A stretch of 64,000 nt of DNA, from positions 91,610 to 155,609 of the forward strand of contig NZ_JACYOF010000010.1 of the NCBI RefSeq assembly GCF_014932895.1. Reading direction: 5' to 3'. The position numbers and the translations under genes are program-made. Origin of the DNA: Bacillus thuringiensis. Lineage in GTDB: Bacteria > Bacillota > Bacilli > Bacillales > Bacillaceae_G. A model generated the notes under the pieces. It did not search any database and had not been told where the DNA came from. It saw only the letters and a program-made list of their open reading frames with translations. Below are positions 12,210 through 20,497 of the stretch, piece by piece; positions within the stretch are counted from its first letter, which is position 1, and each line of letters begins with the position of its first letter.

Positions 12210-12284
12210 TCATGTGAGTACTTCATCACAAATTCCTTCTTTAAATGTAGTAGAACCACAATTCTCGCATCGTTTATTTTTCAT
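12210..12284 (-). pseudogene. 24-residue zinc-ribbon stub
   Basis: The frame from ATG 12284 reads KRCENCGSTTFKEGICDE and then stops. CxxCG with a later Cys is the start of a zinc-ribbon protein, but the second Cys pair and the rest are absent. There is no convincing ribosome site. It is probably a remnant or chance similarity. Confidence 0.3.
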
Positions 12285-12390
12285 GTTACTAACATCTCAT
12301 TTGATTGATATTTATTTTGCTGTGTTTTTACGATAGAAGTAAAGCAACTTGGTTATACATGATGTTTTCGATATGATACAACATCCCCCT

Positions 12391-12420
12391 TTATATATCC
12401 GCAAGTAAAACAACATAATA
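12391..12420. repeat. 30-base repeat shared with 20313-20342
   Basis: TTATATATCCGCAAGTAAAA followed by CAACATAATA. The second copy differs at only two positions. Weaker similarity continues for about 50 bases downstream. Confidence 0.6.
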
Positions 12421-12542
12421 CCCCCATAAATCTCTATAACAATATGATTTTTCATATATCATTTAATGTTTATCGGATAAATAAGTATTAAAGTATTGAT
12501 TTTTATTATTCTGATGATTATAATAAATGGAAATCAAACAAT

Positions 12543-12701
12543 TCTTATGTTGAGAAGTGGAGGGACGGGCCCTATGAAACTTCGGCAACCTCGTTTTAGA
12601 CGAAAGGTGCCAAATCCTGCAGGTGAAAAAACACCTGAAAGATAAGAGCGGTTCACTTAGTCAAGAAGGCTACTCTTATTTCGATAAGAGTAGCTTTTTT
12701 T
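12543..12701 (+). promoter_or_regulatory. SAM-I riboswitch (S-box) with terminator
   Basis: The aptamer at about 12543-12648 shows the S-box core in order: CTTATG, AGAAGTGGAGGGACGGGCCC, ATGAAACTTCGGCAACC, AAGGTGCCAAATCCTGCAG, GAAAGATAAGAG. P1 pairs TCTTAT with ATAAGA. The expression platform is a terminator at 12669-12694 (GCTACTCTTAT / ATAAGAGTAGC) plus seven T. Its left arm can instead pair with the 3' side of P1. High S-adenosylmethionine should therefore stop transcription of the two genes downstream. Confidence 0.95.
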
Positions 12702-12730
12702 ATGGCTAAAAGATAAAGGGGGAATAGGTA

Positions 12731-13789
12731 GTGGAGTATGGTTTTTGGTTGCCGATTTTTGGGGGATGGCTTCGAAATGTAGATGATGAATCTATGCCAC
12801 CTACGTTTGAGTATGCAAAACAAACAGCGCAAGCGGCAGAACAATTAGGTTTTTCAACAACTCTTATTGCAGAATTAAACTTAAATGATATAAAAGGTGT
12901 GTCAGCACCAAGTTTAGAAGCATGGACAACTGCGGCAGCACTTGCTGCGGTAACGGATCGATTAGAGATTATGACAGCTGTAAGACCTGGCTTCCATAAT
13001 CCAGCAGTTACAGCGAAAATGGCAGCAAATATCGATCAATTAAGTAATGGCCGTTTTACATTGAATGTAGTTTCAGCGTGGTGGGAAGAAGAAGCGAGAC
13101 AGTACGGCGGGGTATTTACTGCACATGATGAAAGATATGATCGCACAGAGGAATTTGTAACAGTTTTGAAGGAGCTCTGGAAAGAAGACGAGTTTTCTTA
13201 TAAAGGGAACTTTTATGAGCTTCATCATACACATTTAAGTCCAAAACCTGTGCAGAAACAAGGAATTAAGCTTTATGCAGGTGGTGAGAGTGAGAGAGGA
13301 AAAGAGGTCATTGTAAATCACGCGGATGCATATGTAATGCATGGGGGAACAGTGGAAGAAGTATCTGTGAAAATAGAAGATATGAAGAATCGTAGAAAGA
13401 AAGTCAAAGAGGAGCCATTGCAGTCATTCGGGCTTGCCGCTTACGTCATTTGTCGTGATACAGAAGAAGAGGCGTTAGAGGAATGGAGACGCATAACGGA
13501 TGTGAAAGACGATGCTTTAGGTTACGCGGGTTACCAAGACTTTATTAGTAAATCACAGTTGGAACAGCAAGTGAAGCTGAATGATTACTCCGTATCTAAT
13601 CGTGGATTACGTCCGAACCTAATCGGAACACCAGAACAAATTGCAGAAAGGATACTTGCTTTTGAAAAAGTAGGTGTTACGTTATTACTTTTACAATTTT
13701 CGCCACAGCTTGAAGAGATGAAACGATTTTCTGAAAAAGTGATGCCATTAGTTGAAGCAAAAAGAAAGGAATTGATTACAAATGAGTAA
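12731..13789 (+). CDS. LLM-class flavin-dependent monooxygenase (SsuD/SfnG-like)
   Basis: 352 residues from GTG 12731 (GGGGGAA upstream). It has a bacterial luciferase-like TIM barrel: EYGFWLPIFGGWL, AEQLGFSTTLIAE, IMTAVRPGFHNPAVTAKMAANIDQLS, NVVSAWWEEEARQYG, and a C-terminal GTPEQIAERI. This resembles reduced-flavin-dependent alkanesulfonate or dimethylsulfone monooxygenases that release sulfur or methanesulfinate. The SAM riboswitch places it in sulfur or methionine supply. The ATP-grasp gene overlaps it by 8 bases, so the two are translationally coupled. Substrate unknown. Confidence 0.85.
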   Translation: MEYGFWLPIFGGWLRNVDDESMPPTFEYAKQTAQAAEQLGFSTTLIAELNLNDIKGVSAPSLEAWTTAAALAAVTDRLEIMTAVRPGFHNPAVTAKMAANIDQLSNGRFTLNVVSAWWEEEARQYGGVFTAHDERYDRTEEFVTVLKELWKEDEFSYKGNFYELHHTHLSPKPVQKQGIKLYAGGESERGKEVIVNHADAYVMHGGTVEEVSVKIEDMKNRRKKVKEEPLQSFGLAAYVICRDTEEEALEEWRRITDVKDDALGYAGYQDFISKSQLEQQVKLNDYSVSNRGLRPNLIGTPEQIAERILAFEKVGVTLLLLQFSPQLEEMKRFSEKVMPLVEAKRKELITNE

Positions 13790-14738
13790 AATTTACATAT
13801 TACATGAAAATAAGGAATGGACGGATCATTTAGTGAAAAGGTTGGAAGAACTGGAGTTACCGTATGAGGAATGGCTTTTAAATGAAGGAACAATTTCGTT
13901 AGAACAAGAACCTCCTCAAGGTGTTTTTTATAGCCGCATGAGTGCTTCTTCACATACAAGAGGGCATCGATATGCACCTGAGTTGACTGAAGGGGTTCTT
14001 TCTTGGTTAGAGGGATACGGGCGAACAGTATTTAATGGGTCTCGCGCATTACGACTTGAAGTAAGTAAATTGAATCAATATACAGCACTAAGGAATTTTG
14101 GGATACAAGTGCCGAAAACAATTGGTGCTGTTGGTCGTGATAATATAATAAAAGCAGCAAGGGAGTTAGGGGAAATACCGTTCATCACAAAGCATAACCG
14201 GGCAGGCAAAGGCCTTGGTGTTCAACTTTTCCATTCCATTGAGGCTTTAAAACAGTATTTGGATGGTCCGGCATTTGAAGAGCCAATTGATGGAATTACT
14301 TTAATCCAGCAGTATATTGAAGCACCTGAATCATATATTACACGATGTGAGTTTGTAGGCGGTCAGTTTGTATATGCAGTTAAAGTAGATACATCAGAAG
14401 GGTTTGAACTTTGTCCAGCAGATGCGTGCTCTATTCAAGATGCTTTTTGCCCAGTAGGAGAAGAGAGTAAGAAAGAGGCTTCAACAAAATTTGAAATTAT
14501 ATCGGACTTCCATGAGCCAATTATTGAACAATACAAGGGATTTTTGAAAGAAAACGAAATTACTGTTGCTGGTATTGAATTTATTCGCAGTTCGGATGGA
14601 ACAATTTATACGTATGATATTAATACGAACACAAACTATAATTCTGACGCAGAGTCTGTAGCTAATCAATTTGGTATGCTCGAGCTTGCTAAATTCCTTG
14701 GAATAGAATTAGAAAAACAAGTAGAGTCAGTTAAATAA
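13782..14738 (+). CDS. ATP-grasp (RimK-like) ligase of unknown substrate
   Basis: 318 residues. ATP-grasp features: LRLEVSKLNQYTALRNFGIQVPKTI (pre-ATP helix), PFITKHNRAGKGLGVQLF (lysine and glycine-rich loop), ITLIQQYIEAPESYITRCEFVGG, and the metal-binding C-terminus GTIYTYDINTNTNYN. The last segment aligns with the DxNxN-type Mg ligands of RimK-like enzymes. Such enzymes join a carboxylate to an amine or thiol via an acylphosphate. The gene overlaps the flavin monooxygenase gene and shares its SAM riboswitch, so a sulfur-amino-acid-related product is a reasonable guess, but nothing in the sequence names it. Confidence 0.78.
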   Translation: MSKIYILHENKEWTDHLVKRLEELELPYEEWLLNEGTISLEQEPPQGVFYSRMSASSHTRGHRYAPELTEGVLSWLEGYGRTVFNGSRALRLEVSKLNQYTALRNFGIQVPKTIGAVGRDNIIKAARELGEIPFITKHNRAGKGLGVQLFHSIEALKQYLDGPAFEEPIDGITLIQQYIEAPESYITRCEFVGGQFVYAVKVDTSEGFELCPADACSIQDAFCPVGEESKKEASTKFEIISDFHEPIIEQYKGFLKENEITVAGIEFIRSSDGTIYTYDINTNTNYNSDAESVANQFGMLELAKFLGIELEKQVESVK

Positions 14739-14798
14739 TATTGATTAAAAAATAAAGTTCTGGTGCAAAGATAGGAAAAAGAAGATATAGCACATTTT

Positions 14799-14888
14799 AT
14801 CGGTGCAAGAAATTTAGGATATCCTGATGCAGGTGCGCATGCACTTGGAGTTATCTTTACGGAGATTTCTTCTAATTTAGTTGAATGA
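14799..14888 (+). pseudogene. Remnant of a DhaL C-terminus
   Basis: The frame ending at TGA 14888 reads ARNLGYPDAGAHALGVIFTE followed by ISSNLVE. This matches the last 27 residues of the Dha kinase at 8973-10724 almost exactly. The DNA is clearly related but not identical, with third-position differences. No start or upstream DhaL sequence is recognisable, so this is the 3' scar of a lost paralogue rather than a functional gene. Confidence 0.85.
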
Positions 14889-15010
14889 TATTTTAATGTG
14901 GCTTAGAAGCAAACCAATTACTTTCGTTGCAAATGATTTCGGTACAGAATTTAAGTGTAAATAGGCTGAAGTTAATAAGTAGTCTGCTATATGTTGTTTA
15001 TTCATTACGA

Positions 15011-15042
15011 AAAGGGCACTCCCTCAATGGAGTGCCCTTTTT
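15011..15042. terminator. Bidirectional terminator
   Basis: AAAGGGCACTCC / GGAGTGCCCTTT is a perfect 12-base stem with T or A runs on both sides. It serves the minus-strand peptide gene at 15079 and any plus-strand transcript through the DhaL remnant. Confidence 0.85.
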
Positions 15043-15078
15043 GTAATGAATGATGGTAACGGATAAAAAACTCTTGTA

Positions 15079-15255
15079 TTACCAGGAGTCACCGTGGCTG
15101 GATTGCATGTACATAATTGTACTAGATTTAGTCGAATCAACTTGTTCCTTAGAATCTGATTGTAAAGGGAATGCTAGCCCTATAGATAAAGCAGCTGAAA
15201 GTGATAAACCTAAAATCGTTCCAAAAAGTTTTTTCTTTAGCCTGATAACTAACAT
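15079..15255 (-). CDS. Small secreted peptide precursor, Phr-like, orphan
   Basis: 58 residues: a basic N-terminus (RLKKKLFG), a hydrophobic signal segment (TILGLSLSAALSIGLAF), a short polar pro-region and a C-terminus ending QSSHGDSW. The size and layout are those of Phr/PapR/NprX-type signalling peptide precursors. The HGD near the C-terminus also occurs in the Phr peptide at 38671-38802 of this window. No rap or RRNPP receptor gene or remnant is adjacent. The ribosome site upstream of ATG 15255 is weak, so the start is uncertain. It ends just before a bidirectional terminator. Function inferred from architecture only. Confidence 0.55.
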   Translation of the reverse strand: MLVIRLKKKLFGTILGLSLSAALSIGLAFPLQSDSKEQVDSTKSSTIMYMQSSHGDSW

Positions 15256-15455
15256 AAAAATATTTACTAGCTTTTACAGTGTCGCTTTCTACTATATGTA
15301 GTTTGTATATTGGTATGTATATACTAGCAAGAAATGAAATGTGATAGAGTTATATATTGAAAGAAAAAACTTTTTCAATAATTTTCTGATAATTTAAAAG
15401 ACGATTAGAATATAAATAGAAAAGGAATTTAATAGGATTCCTTAGATGGTGTTCA

Positions 15456-15564
15456 TTTATCCCGCTATTTGCGGGCAGTAAGAGCCCTACCTCAAAATTC
15501 AGCGAAAGCAAAGAAGTTAGGTGGGGGATCAAGAAAACCCCCACTGATTAAAGTCTCACTTTAT
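15456..15564 (+). repeat. bcr1 repeat, internally deleted
   Basis: 109 bases with TTTAT at both ends. The first hairpin region is intact, but about 50 bases between GGGGATCAA and AGAAAACCCCCACTGATT are missing. The lost part is the ACTGCCC...GGGCT...GGGGG segment of the full copy. Confidence 0.85.
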
Positions 15565-15702
15565 TTACTGCCAAAATATAAGTGAATTGAGCAAATATGA
15601 CTATTGCACTTAAAATAAATAACAGCCTTTTTGTAAAGTGAATCTACATAAAATGATTCAGAATTTTATAAGAATCCATATGGAAAGTATTCATTCAAAT
15701 AA

Positions 15703-15740
15703 CAAACAGCTCAAGTTCCACTGAGAACTTGGGCTGTTTG
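15703..15740. other. Strong isolated hairpin
   Basis: CAAACAGCTCAAGTTC / GAACTTGGGCTGTTTG, 16 pairs with one G-T and a six-base loop. There is no T-run on either side, so it is not a classic terminator. It lies 230 bases before inhA. Confidence 0.5.
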
Positions 15741-15833
15741 TATGCTGTATTTCCTCAGTGTTGTAAATAAGTATTTTCCCAGCGCTACTCCATCGCTATC
15801 AAGATAAAAGAACGAGTGATCCCATTTTATGGT

Positions 15834-15853
15834 TATGTATCCCACCCTGCATA
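15834..15853. promoter_or_regulatory. PlcR-box-like palindrome with a longer spacer
   Basis: TATGTA-N8-TGCATA. Both half sites match the PlcR consensus TATGNA-N4-TNCATA, but the centre has 8 instead of 4 bases. It lies about 120 bases upstream of the inhA start. Binding by PlcR is doubtful because of the spacing. Confidence 0.25.
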
Positions 15854-15970
15854 AAAAATATTTCTCAACATTTTATCCGTTGAAAAAGATTGAATATTCG
15901 TATTATAACGAATATTATGTTGCTATCGACAAAAAAAACGATAATTTGCAGACACTGGGGAGGAAATGCA

Positions 15971-18358
15971 TTGAAAAAGAATAAGAAGTTAAAACCTTTA
16001 TCAGTTTTAGCAACAGCGGCAGTACTAAGTAGTAGTTTTGCTTTTGGAAGTCATGCAGCGTATGCTGAAACACCAACATCATCTCTACCAATAGATGAGC
16101 ATTTAATACCGGATGAGCGTTTGGCAGAAGCGCTAAAACAACGGGGCGTAATTGATCAATCTGCATCACAAGCTGAGACGTCAAAGGCTGTCGAAAAATA
16201 TGTTGAGAAAAAGAAAGGGGAAAACCCTGGTAAAGAAATCTTGACAGGGGATAGTCTTACGCAAGAAGCTTCTGATTTTATGAAAAAAGTAAAAGATGCA
16301 AAAATGAAGGAAAATGAACAGGCGCAGCAGCCAACAGCAGGGCCAGTAGCTGGACAAGATGCAGGATTGAATTCTGGAAAATTAAATGGAAAAGTACCTA
16401 CTACATCAGCGAAGCAAGCTGATTACAATGGAGCTGTTCGAAAAGATAAAGTACTTGTTTTACTTGTAGAATTTAGCGATTTTAAACATAACAATATTGA
16501 TCAAGAGCCAGGATATATGTATTCTAAGGACTTTAATCGTGAACATTATCAAAAAATGTTATTTGGTGATGAACCATTTACGTTATTTGATGGATCGAAG
16601 ATTAACACATTTAAACAATATTATGAAGAACAATCTGGTGGCAGCTACACAGTTGATGGAACTGTAACAGAATGGCTCACTGTTCCAGGAAAGGCTTCAG
16701 ATTATGGTGCGGATGCAGGCACTGGTCATGATAACAAAGGTCCTTTAGGGCCACGCGATCTTGTGAAAGAAGCATTAAAAGCAGCGGTAGCAAAAGGGAT
16801 CAATTTAGCAGACTTTGATCAATATGACCAGTACGATCAAAATGGTGATGGAAATAAAAATGAGCCAGATGGCATTATTGATCATTTAATGGTTGTACAT
16901 GCTGGCGTGGGTCAAGAAGCTGGCGGTGGTAAATTGAAAGATGATGCGATTTGGTCTCATCGTTCAAAACTTGGATCAAAACCATATGCGATTGATGGCA
17001 CAAAATCTTCTGTTCCGAATTGGGGCGGAAAGATGGCTGCATACGATTATACAATCGAGCCTGAAGATGGAGCGGTTGGTGTGTTTGCGCATGAGTATGG
17101 TCATGATTTAGGTTTACCAGATGAGTACGATACAAAGTACTCCGGACAAGGTGAGCCTATTGAGTCATGGTCTATTATGAGCGGCGGCAGCTGGGCTGGA
17201 AAAATTGCAGGAACAGAACCAACAAGTTTCTCACCACAAAATAAAGAGTTTTTCCAAAAGAATATGAATGGTAACTGGGCGAATATTGTTGAGGTAGATT
17301 ATGATAAACTTCGCACAGGAATCGGTGTTGCAACATATTTAGATCAAAGTGTTACAAAATCAAAACGACCAGGAATCGTTCGCGTTAACTTGCCGGACAA
17401 AGATATAAAAAATATTGAATCGGCATTTGGTAAGAAGTTTTATTACAGTACAAAAGGAAATGACATTCATACAACACTTGAAACACCAGTATTTGACTTA
17501 ACAAATGCAAAAGATGCTAAATTTGATTATAAGGCATTCTATGAACTTGAAGCGAAGTATGATTTCCTTGACGTAAATGCAATTGCAGAAGATGGAACGA
17601 AGACACGTATTGATAGAATAGGTGAAACAGATGTAAAAGGCGGTATGGATACAACTGATGGTAAGTGGGTTGATAAATCATACGATTTAAGCCAATTCAA
17701 AGGGAAAAAAGTAAAACTACAATTTGAGTATTTAACAGATGTTGCAGTAGCTTATAAAGGATTTGCGTTAGATAATGCTGCATTAACTGTAGATGGAAAA
17801 GTTGTTTTCTCAGATGATGCAGAAGGCCAACCAGCAATGACATTAAAAGGATTTACTGTGTCTAACGGATTTGAACAGAAAAAACATAACTACTATGTGG
17901 AGTGGAGAAATTACGCTGGTTCTGACACGGCGTTACAACATGCGCGTGGCCCAGTATTTAATACAGGAATGGTTGTGTGGTATGCAGATCAAAGCTTTAC
18001 AGATAACTGGGTAGGTGTTCATCCAGGTGAAGGATTCTTAGGAGTAGTAGATTCTCACCCAGAGGCAATCGTAGGGACATTAAACGGACAACCGACTGTG
18101 AAGAGCAGTACGCGTTATCAAATCGCCGATGCGGCATTCTCATTTGATCAAACGCCAGCATGGAGAGTAGATTCGCCAACTCGCGGTATCTTTGACTATA
18201 AAGGATTACCAGGAGTTGCAAAATTTGATGACTCTAAGCAGTACATCAACAGCGCGATTCCAGATGCAGGACGTAAGTTGCCGAAACTAGGATTAAAGTT
18301 TGAAGTAGTAGGTCAAGCTGAAGACAAGTCTGCAGGTGCAGTTTGGATTCATCGATAG
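15971..18358 (+). CDS. inhA: Immune inhibitor A family secreted metalloprotease (M6)
   Basis: 795 residues from TTG 15971. GGGGAGG lies seven bases upstream, and the protein then starts [32 protein letters not shown], a signal peptide. A propeptide precedes the catalytic domain with [14 protein letters not shown] (His374, His378, Asp384), the M6 HExxHxxGxxD zinc site. [14 protein letters not shown] segment looks calcium-binding. A MAM-like and C-terminal domain follow. InhA proteases cleave antibacterial peptides and host proteins after secretion. The B. cereus group has several paralogues (InhA1-3); I cannot tell which this is. A terminator follows. Confidence 0.93.
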   Translation: MKKNKKLKPLSVLATAAVLSSSFAFGSHAAYAETPTSSLPIDEHLIPDERLAEALKQRGVIDQSASQAETSKAVEKYVEKKKGENPGKEILTGDSLTQEASDFMKKVKDAKMKENEQAQQPTAGPVAGQDAGLNSGKLNGKVPTTSAKQADYNGAVRKDKVLVLLVEFSDFKHNNIDQEPGYMYSKDFNREHYQKMLFGDEPFTLFDGSKINTFKQYYEEQSGGSYTVDGTVTEWLTVPGKASDYGADAGTGHDNKGPLGPRDLVKEALKAAVAKGINLADFDQYDQYDQNGDGNKNEPDGIIDHLMVVHAGVGQEAGGGKLKDDAIWSHRSKLGSKPYAIDGTKSSVPNWGGKMAAYDYTIEPEDGAVGVFAHEYGHDLGLPDEYDTKYSGQGEPIESWSIMSGGSWAGKIAGTEPTSFSPQNKEFFQKNMNGNWANIVEVDYDKLRTGIGVATYLDQSVTKSKRPGIVRVNLPDKDIKNIESAFGKKFYYSTKGNDIHTTLETPVFDLTNAKDAKFDYKAFYELEAKYDFLDVNAIAEDGTKTRIDRIGETDVKGGMDTTDGKWVDKSYDLSQFKGKKVKLQFEYLTDVAVAYKGFALDNAALTVDGKVVFSDDAEGQPAMTLKGFTVSNGFEQKKHNYYVEWRNYAGSDTALQHARGPVFNTGMVVWYADQSFTDNWVGVHPGEGFLGVVDSHPEAIVGTLNGQPTVKSSTRYQIADAAFSFDQTPAWRVDSPTRGIFDYKGLPGVAKFDDSKQYINSAIPDAGRKLPKLGLKFEVVGQAEDKSAGAVWIHR

Positions 18359-18374
18359 AATAAGGTGTAACTAA

Positions 18375-18427
18375 GAGGAGCTGTCTCATAAGTCGGTGAA
18401 ACCGACTTATGGACAGCTCCTCTTTTT
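18375..18427 (+). terminator. Terminator after inhA
   Basis: A long stem, AGAGGAGCTGTC...AAGTCGG / CCGACTT...GACAGCTCCTCT, is followed by TTTTT. Confidence 0.9.
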
Positions 18428-18641
18428 ATTGTAGAAACGGGGCATTTTAGTTTAGGAACAGGAAGGTGTAAACTACATTTTCAATGAAGACGAGAGATGA
18501 TATTGCTAGAGAATTTCCTATCCTTTTAAAGGGAAAGAGACTATATTAAAAAATATATAGATTATCAAATAGTAAGAGGGGAGCACATGTTACTATATAA
18601 TTACAAAATACTTATCAGACTTAATTGTAAGCAATGAAAAG

Positions 18642-19472
18642 TCAATTACTTTCTTCATTATTATAAGCTAATAGTGGTTCGTACATCATTATAGCGTGAT
18701 TCTCCGTTACATATTGGTCTTCTATAAACTGTTTCTGTTGATTATATACTCTACGTTGAATCACATTATGTCGTATATAACCACCCCAGTATGCAGATTG
18801 GATTGAATGTTCTTTTTCATAAACTTCATATTGATAAAGCTGCGGATAGGCAACTCTCCATTCACCGACTAAATGCTTATCTGTAATATAAAGGTGAAGT
18901 TGATATGGTTGGTCCGTTTCATTTTTGATTTGTAAATCCAAATAGTTATAAGAACAAGTCGCTCCGCTTCCAAATGGTTGGGTCCGCTTGGAATCAGGAA
19001 AGACATCAAAACTATGACGATATCGCTCTGTTACTGTCAGTGGCGTATGTAAAGTCATCCAATATATTAAATTTGAAAGCTGACAAAGCCCTCCTCCAAT
19101 GCCTGCTTGAAAAGATCCATAGTGTAGTATCATACCTTCTACATACCCTTTTCTTCTAGTAGGCTTACCTATTAAACGCCAGTAAGAGAATGTTTCTCCC
19201 GGTCTAATGATGATACCATTTAGTTGTTTAATAGCAATCTTCAAATTAACAACTTTATTTTGTTGATACCACATATCTACATCTTTGAGCTTACGAAGTA
19301 GTATCGTTCGGTGCTGAATCGCTGTATAGGGTAACTTTTCTTGTTGAAACGTTTTTGCATATGCTTTTCCGTCTGTTAACCACTGAATGTACCTCTTTGT
19401 AGAGTAATACCATGTCCCTAGTAGAATACGATACTTAGACCGTTGTTTAGGACGTAAGTTCACTAAATTCAT
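18642..19472 (-). CDS. VanW-like family protein
   Basis: 276 residues from ATG 19472 (AGAGG upstream; the earlier in-frame start lacks a site). The VanW signature is clear: GIIIRPGETFSYWRLIGKPTRRKGYVEGMIL, GIGGGLCQLSNLIYWMTLHTPLTVTERYRHS, FGSGATCSYNYLDLQIKN. VanW occurs in some glycopeptide-resistance clusters, but its activity is undefined and it is common in Bacillus without van genes. No van genes are nearby, so resistance should not be inferred. There is no signal peptide. The gene stands alone. Confidence 0.85.
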   Translation of the reverse strand: MNLVNLRPKQRSKYRILLGTWYYSTKRYIQWLTDGKAYAKTFQQEKLPYTAIQHRTILLRKLKDVDMWYQQNKVVNLKIAIKQLNGIIIRPGETFSYWRLIGKPTRRKGYVEGMILHYGSFQAGIGGGLCQLSNLIYWMTLHTPLTVTERYRHSFDVFPDSKRTQPFGSGATCSYNYLDLQIKNETDQPYQLHLYITDKHLVGEWRVAYPQLYQYEVYEKEHSIQSAYWGGYIRHNVIQRRVYNQQKQFIEDQYVTENHAIMMYEPLLAYNNEESN

Positions 19473-20111
19473 TTTATTTCCTCTCTCCATCGTTTTCATA
19501 TGTTACCATTTCCGTAATTACGCTTCCAATCAATTGTCGTATGAATGACTTTAAATTTATCCAAGTTTTCCCGCACAGAACTGTAATATTAATTGTCGCA
19601 TTTTTTCGTTTTTTAACTATATTCTTGTGTATGTATTTATAGATAAGTTGTACTTTTCTTAGCTGCATAATAATTAACATAAATAGATAAAAGACGCAAA
19701 AGAACCGTATAATTCATTTAATGGGGACCTTGTTTTTTCCATTTTTCGAATTGCTCATTGTCATGTGAAAATCGGTTTTAATACGGTAAATTCAAATAAA
19801 CACATTATAAATATAGAGGATAACCTTAAATAAAAAATAATGAAAATTAAAGAAATTCTAAAGTATTAATATGTTTTTACTAAATATTGATTGATAATAA
19901 GTTATTTATTGTGACTTTACTAGGTTCTGTTGCAATGTTCCTGAGTAAATAAAAAGTTAAGTTAATTACAATGAAGATGAAATTTTCAAATAAACATACA
20001 AGCCTTTCAATTAATAAAAGCTGTTTTAAATAAAAGATATGAATACAATGAACTATGTTAAAAGGTATGTTCTCAGGATTATATTGCAATTTTAATGGAG
20101 ATAGCACTATT
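19473..20111. other. Gene-free AT-rich stretch
   Basis: I see no open frame with a credible ribosome site on either strand between the VanW-like gene and the bcr1 copy at 20112. It is AT-rich sequence without obvious hairpins. Confidence 0.5.
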
Positions 20112-20236
20112 TTTATCCCGCATTAACGGGCAGTAAAACTCCCACCTTAAAATTCGGCTGGAGCAAAGAAGTTAGATGGGAGATCAACTGCCCGTAAACG
20201 CCTGATTGGCGCGGGCTGATTATAGTTTCACTTTAT
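20112..20236 (+). repeat. bcr1 repeat, lacking the 3' hairpin
   Basis: 125 bases between TTTAT ends. The GGGCAGT/ACTGCCC and GCGCGGGCTGAT parts are present, but the GGGGG...CCCCC hairpin before the 3' end is deleted. Confidence 0.87.
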
Positions 20237-20312
20237 AGGCTACATTTTAGCGGAATAAAAGCTCAAAAAGCGATATATATTAACGGGGTTATATTAATTA
20301 TTTCTTTTTTAT

Positions 20313-20342
20313 TTATATATTCGCAAGTAAAACAGCATAATA
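20313..20342. repeat. 30-base repeat shared with 12391-12420
   Basis: Second copy of the TTATATATYCGCAAGTAAAA motif, here about 155 bases upstream of the SLH-transglutaminase start. Confidence 0.6.
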
Positions 20343-20497
20343 TCAATACGAAAAAATATAGTAATATGAATTTTTGCATATTTTAAAATTTAGTATATCC
20401 TTCAAAAACTTTTAATTGTATAATGTCTTTTGTCATATTTTTTTAGATTTTTCGACAAAAAACAACAAAAATAGAAGACGTATTGGGAGAAGGCATT

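Noticed and set aside
13585-13977. 130-codon minus-strand frame across the monooxygenase/ATP-grasp junction
   Set aside because: Shadow of two well-supported genes on the plus strand. No ribosome site and no family resemblance.
18587-18637. A 16-codon frame with a good GAGGGGAG ribosome site (MLLYNYKILIRLNCKQ)
   Set aside because: Too short and without conserved features or a following gene on the same strand. It runs into the convergent VanW-like gene. Could be chance.
18642-19472. Vancomycin resistance determinant
   Set aside because: VanW-like proteins are widespread in Bacillus and no van ligase, dehydrogenase or dipeptidase gene is present.
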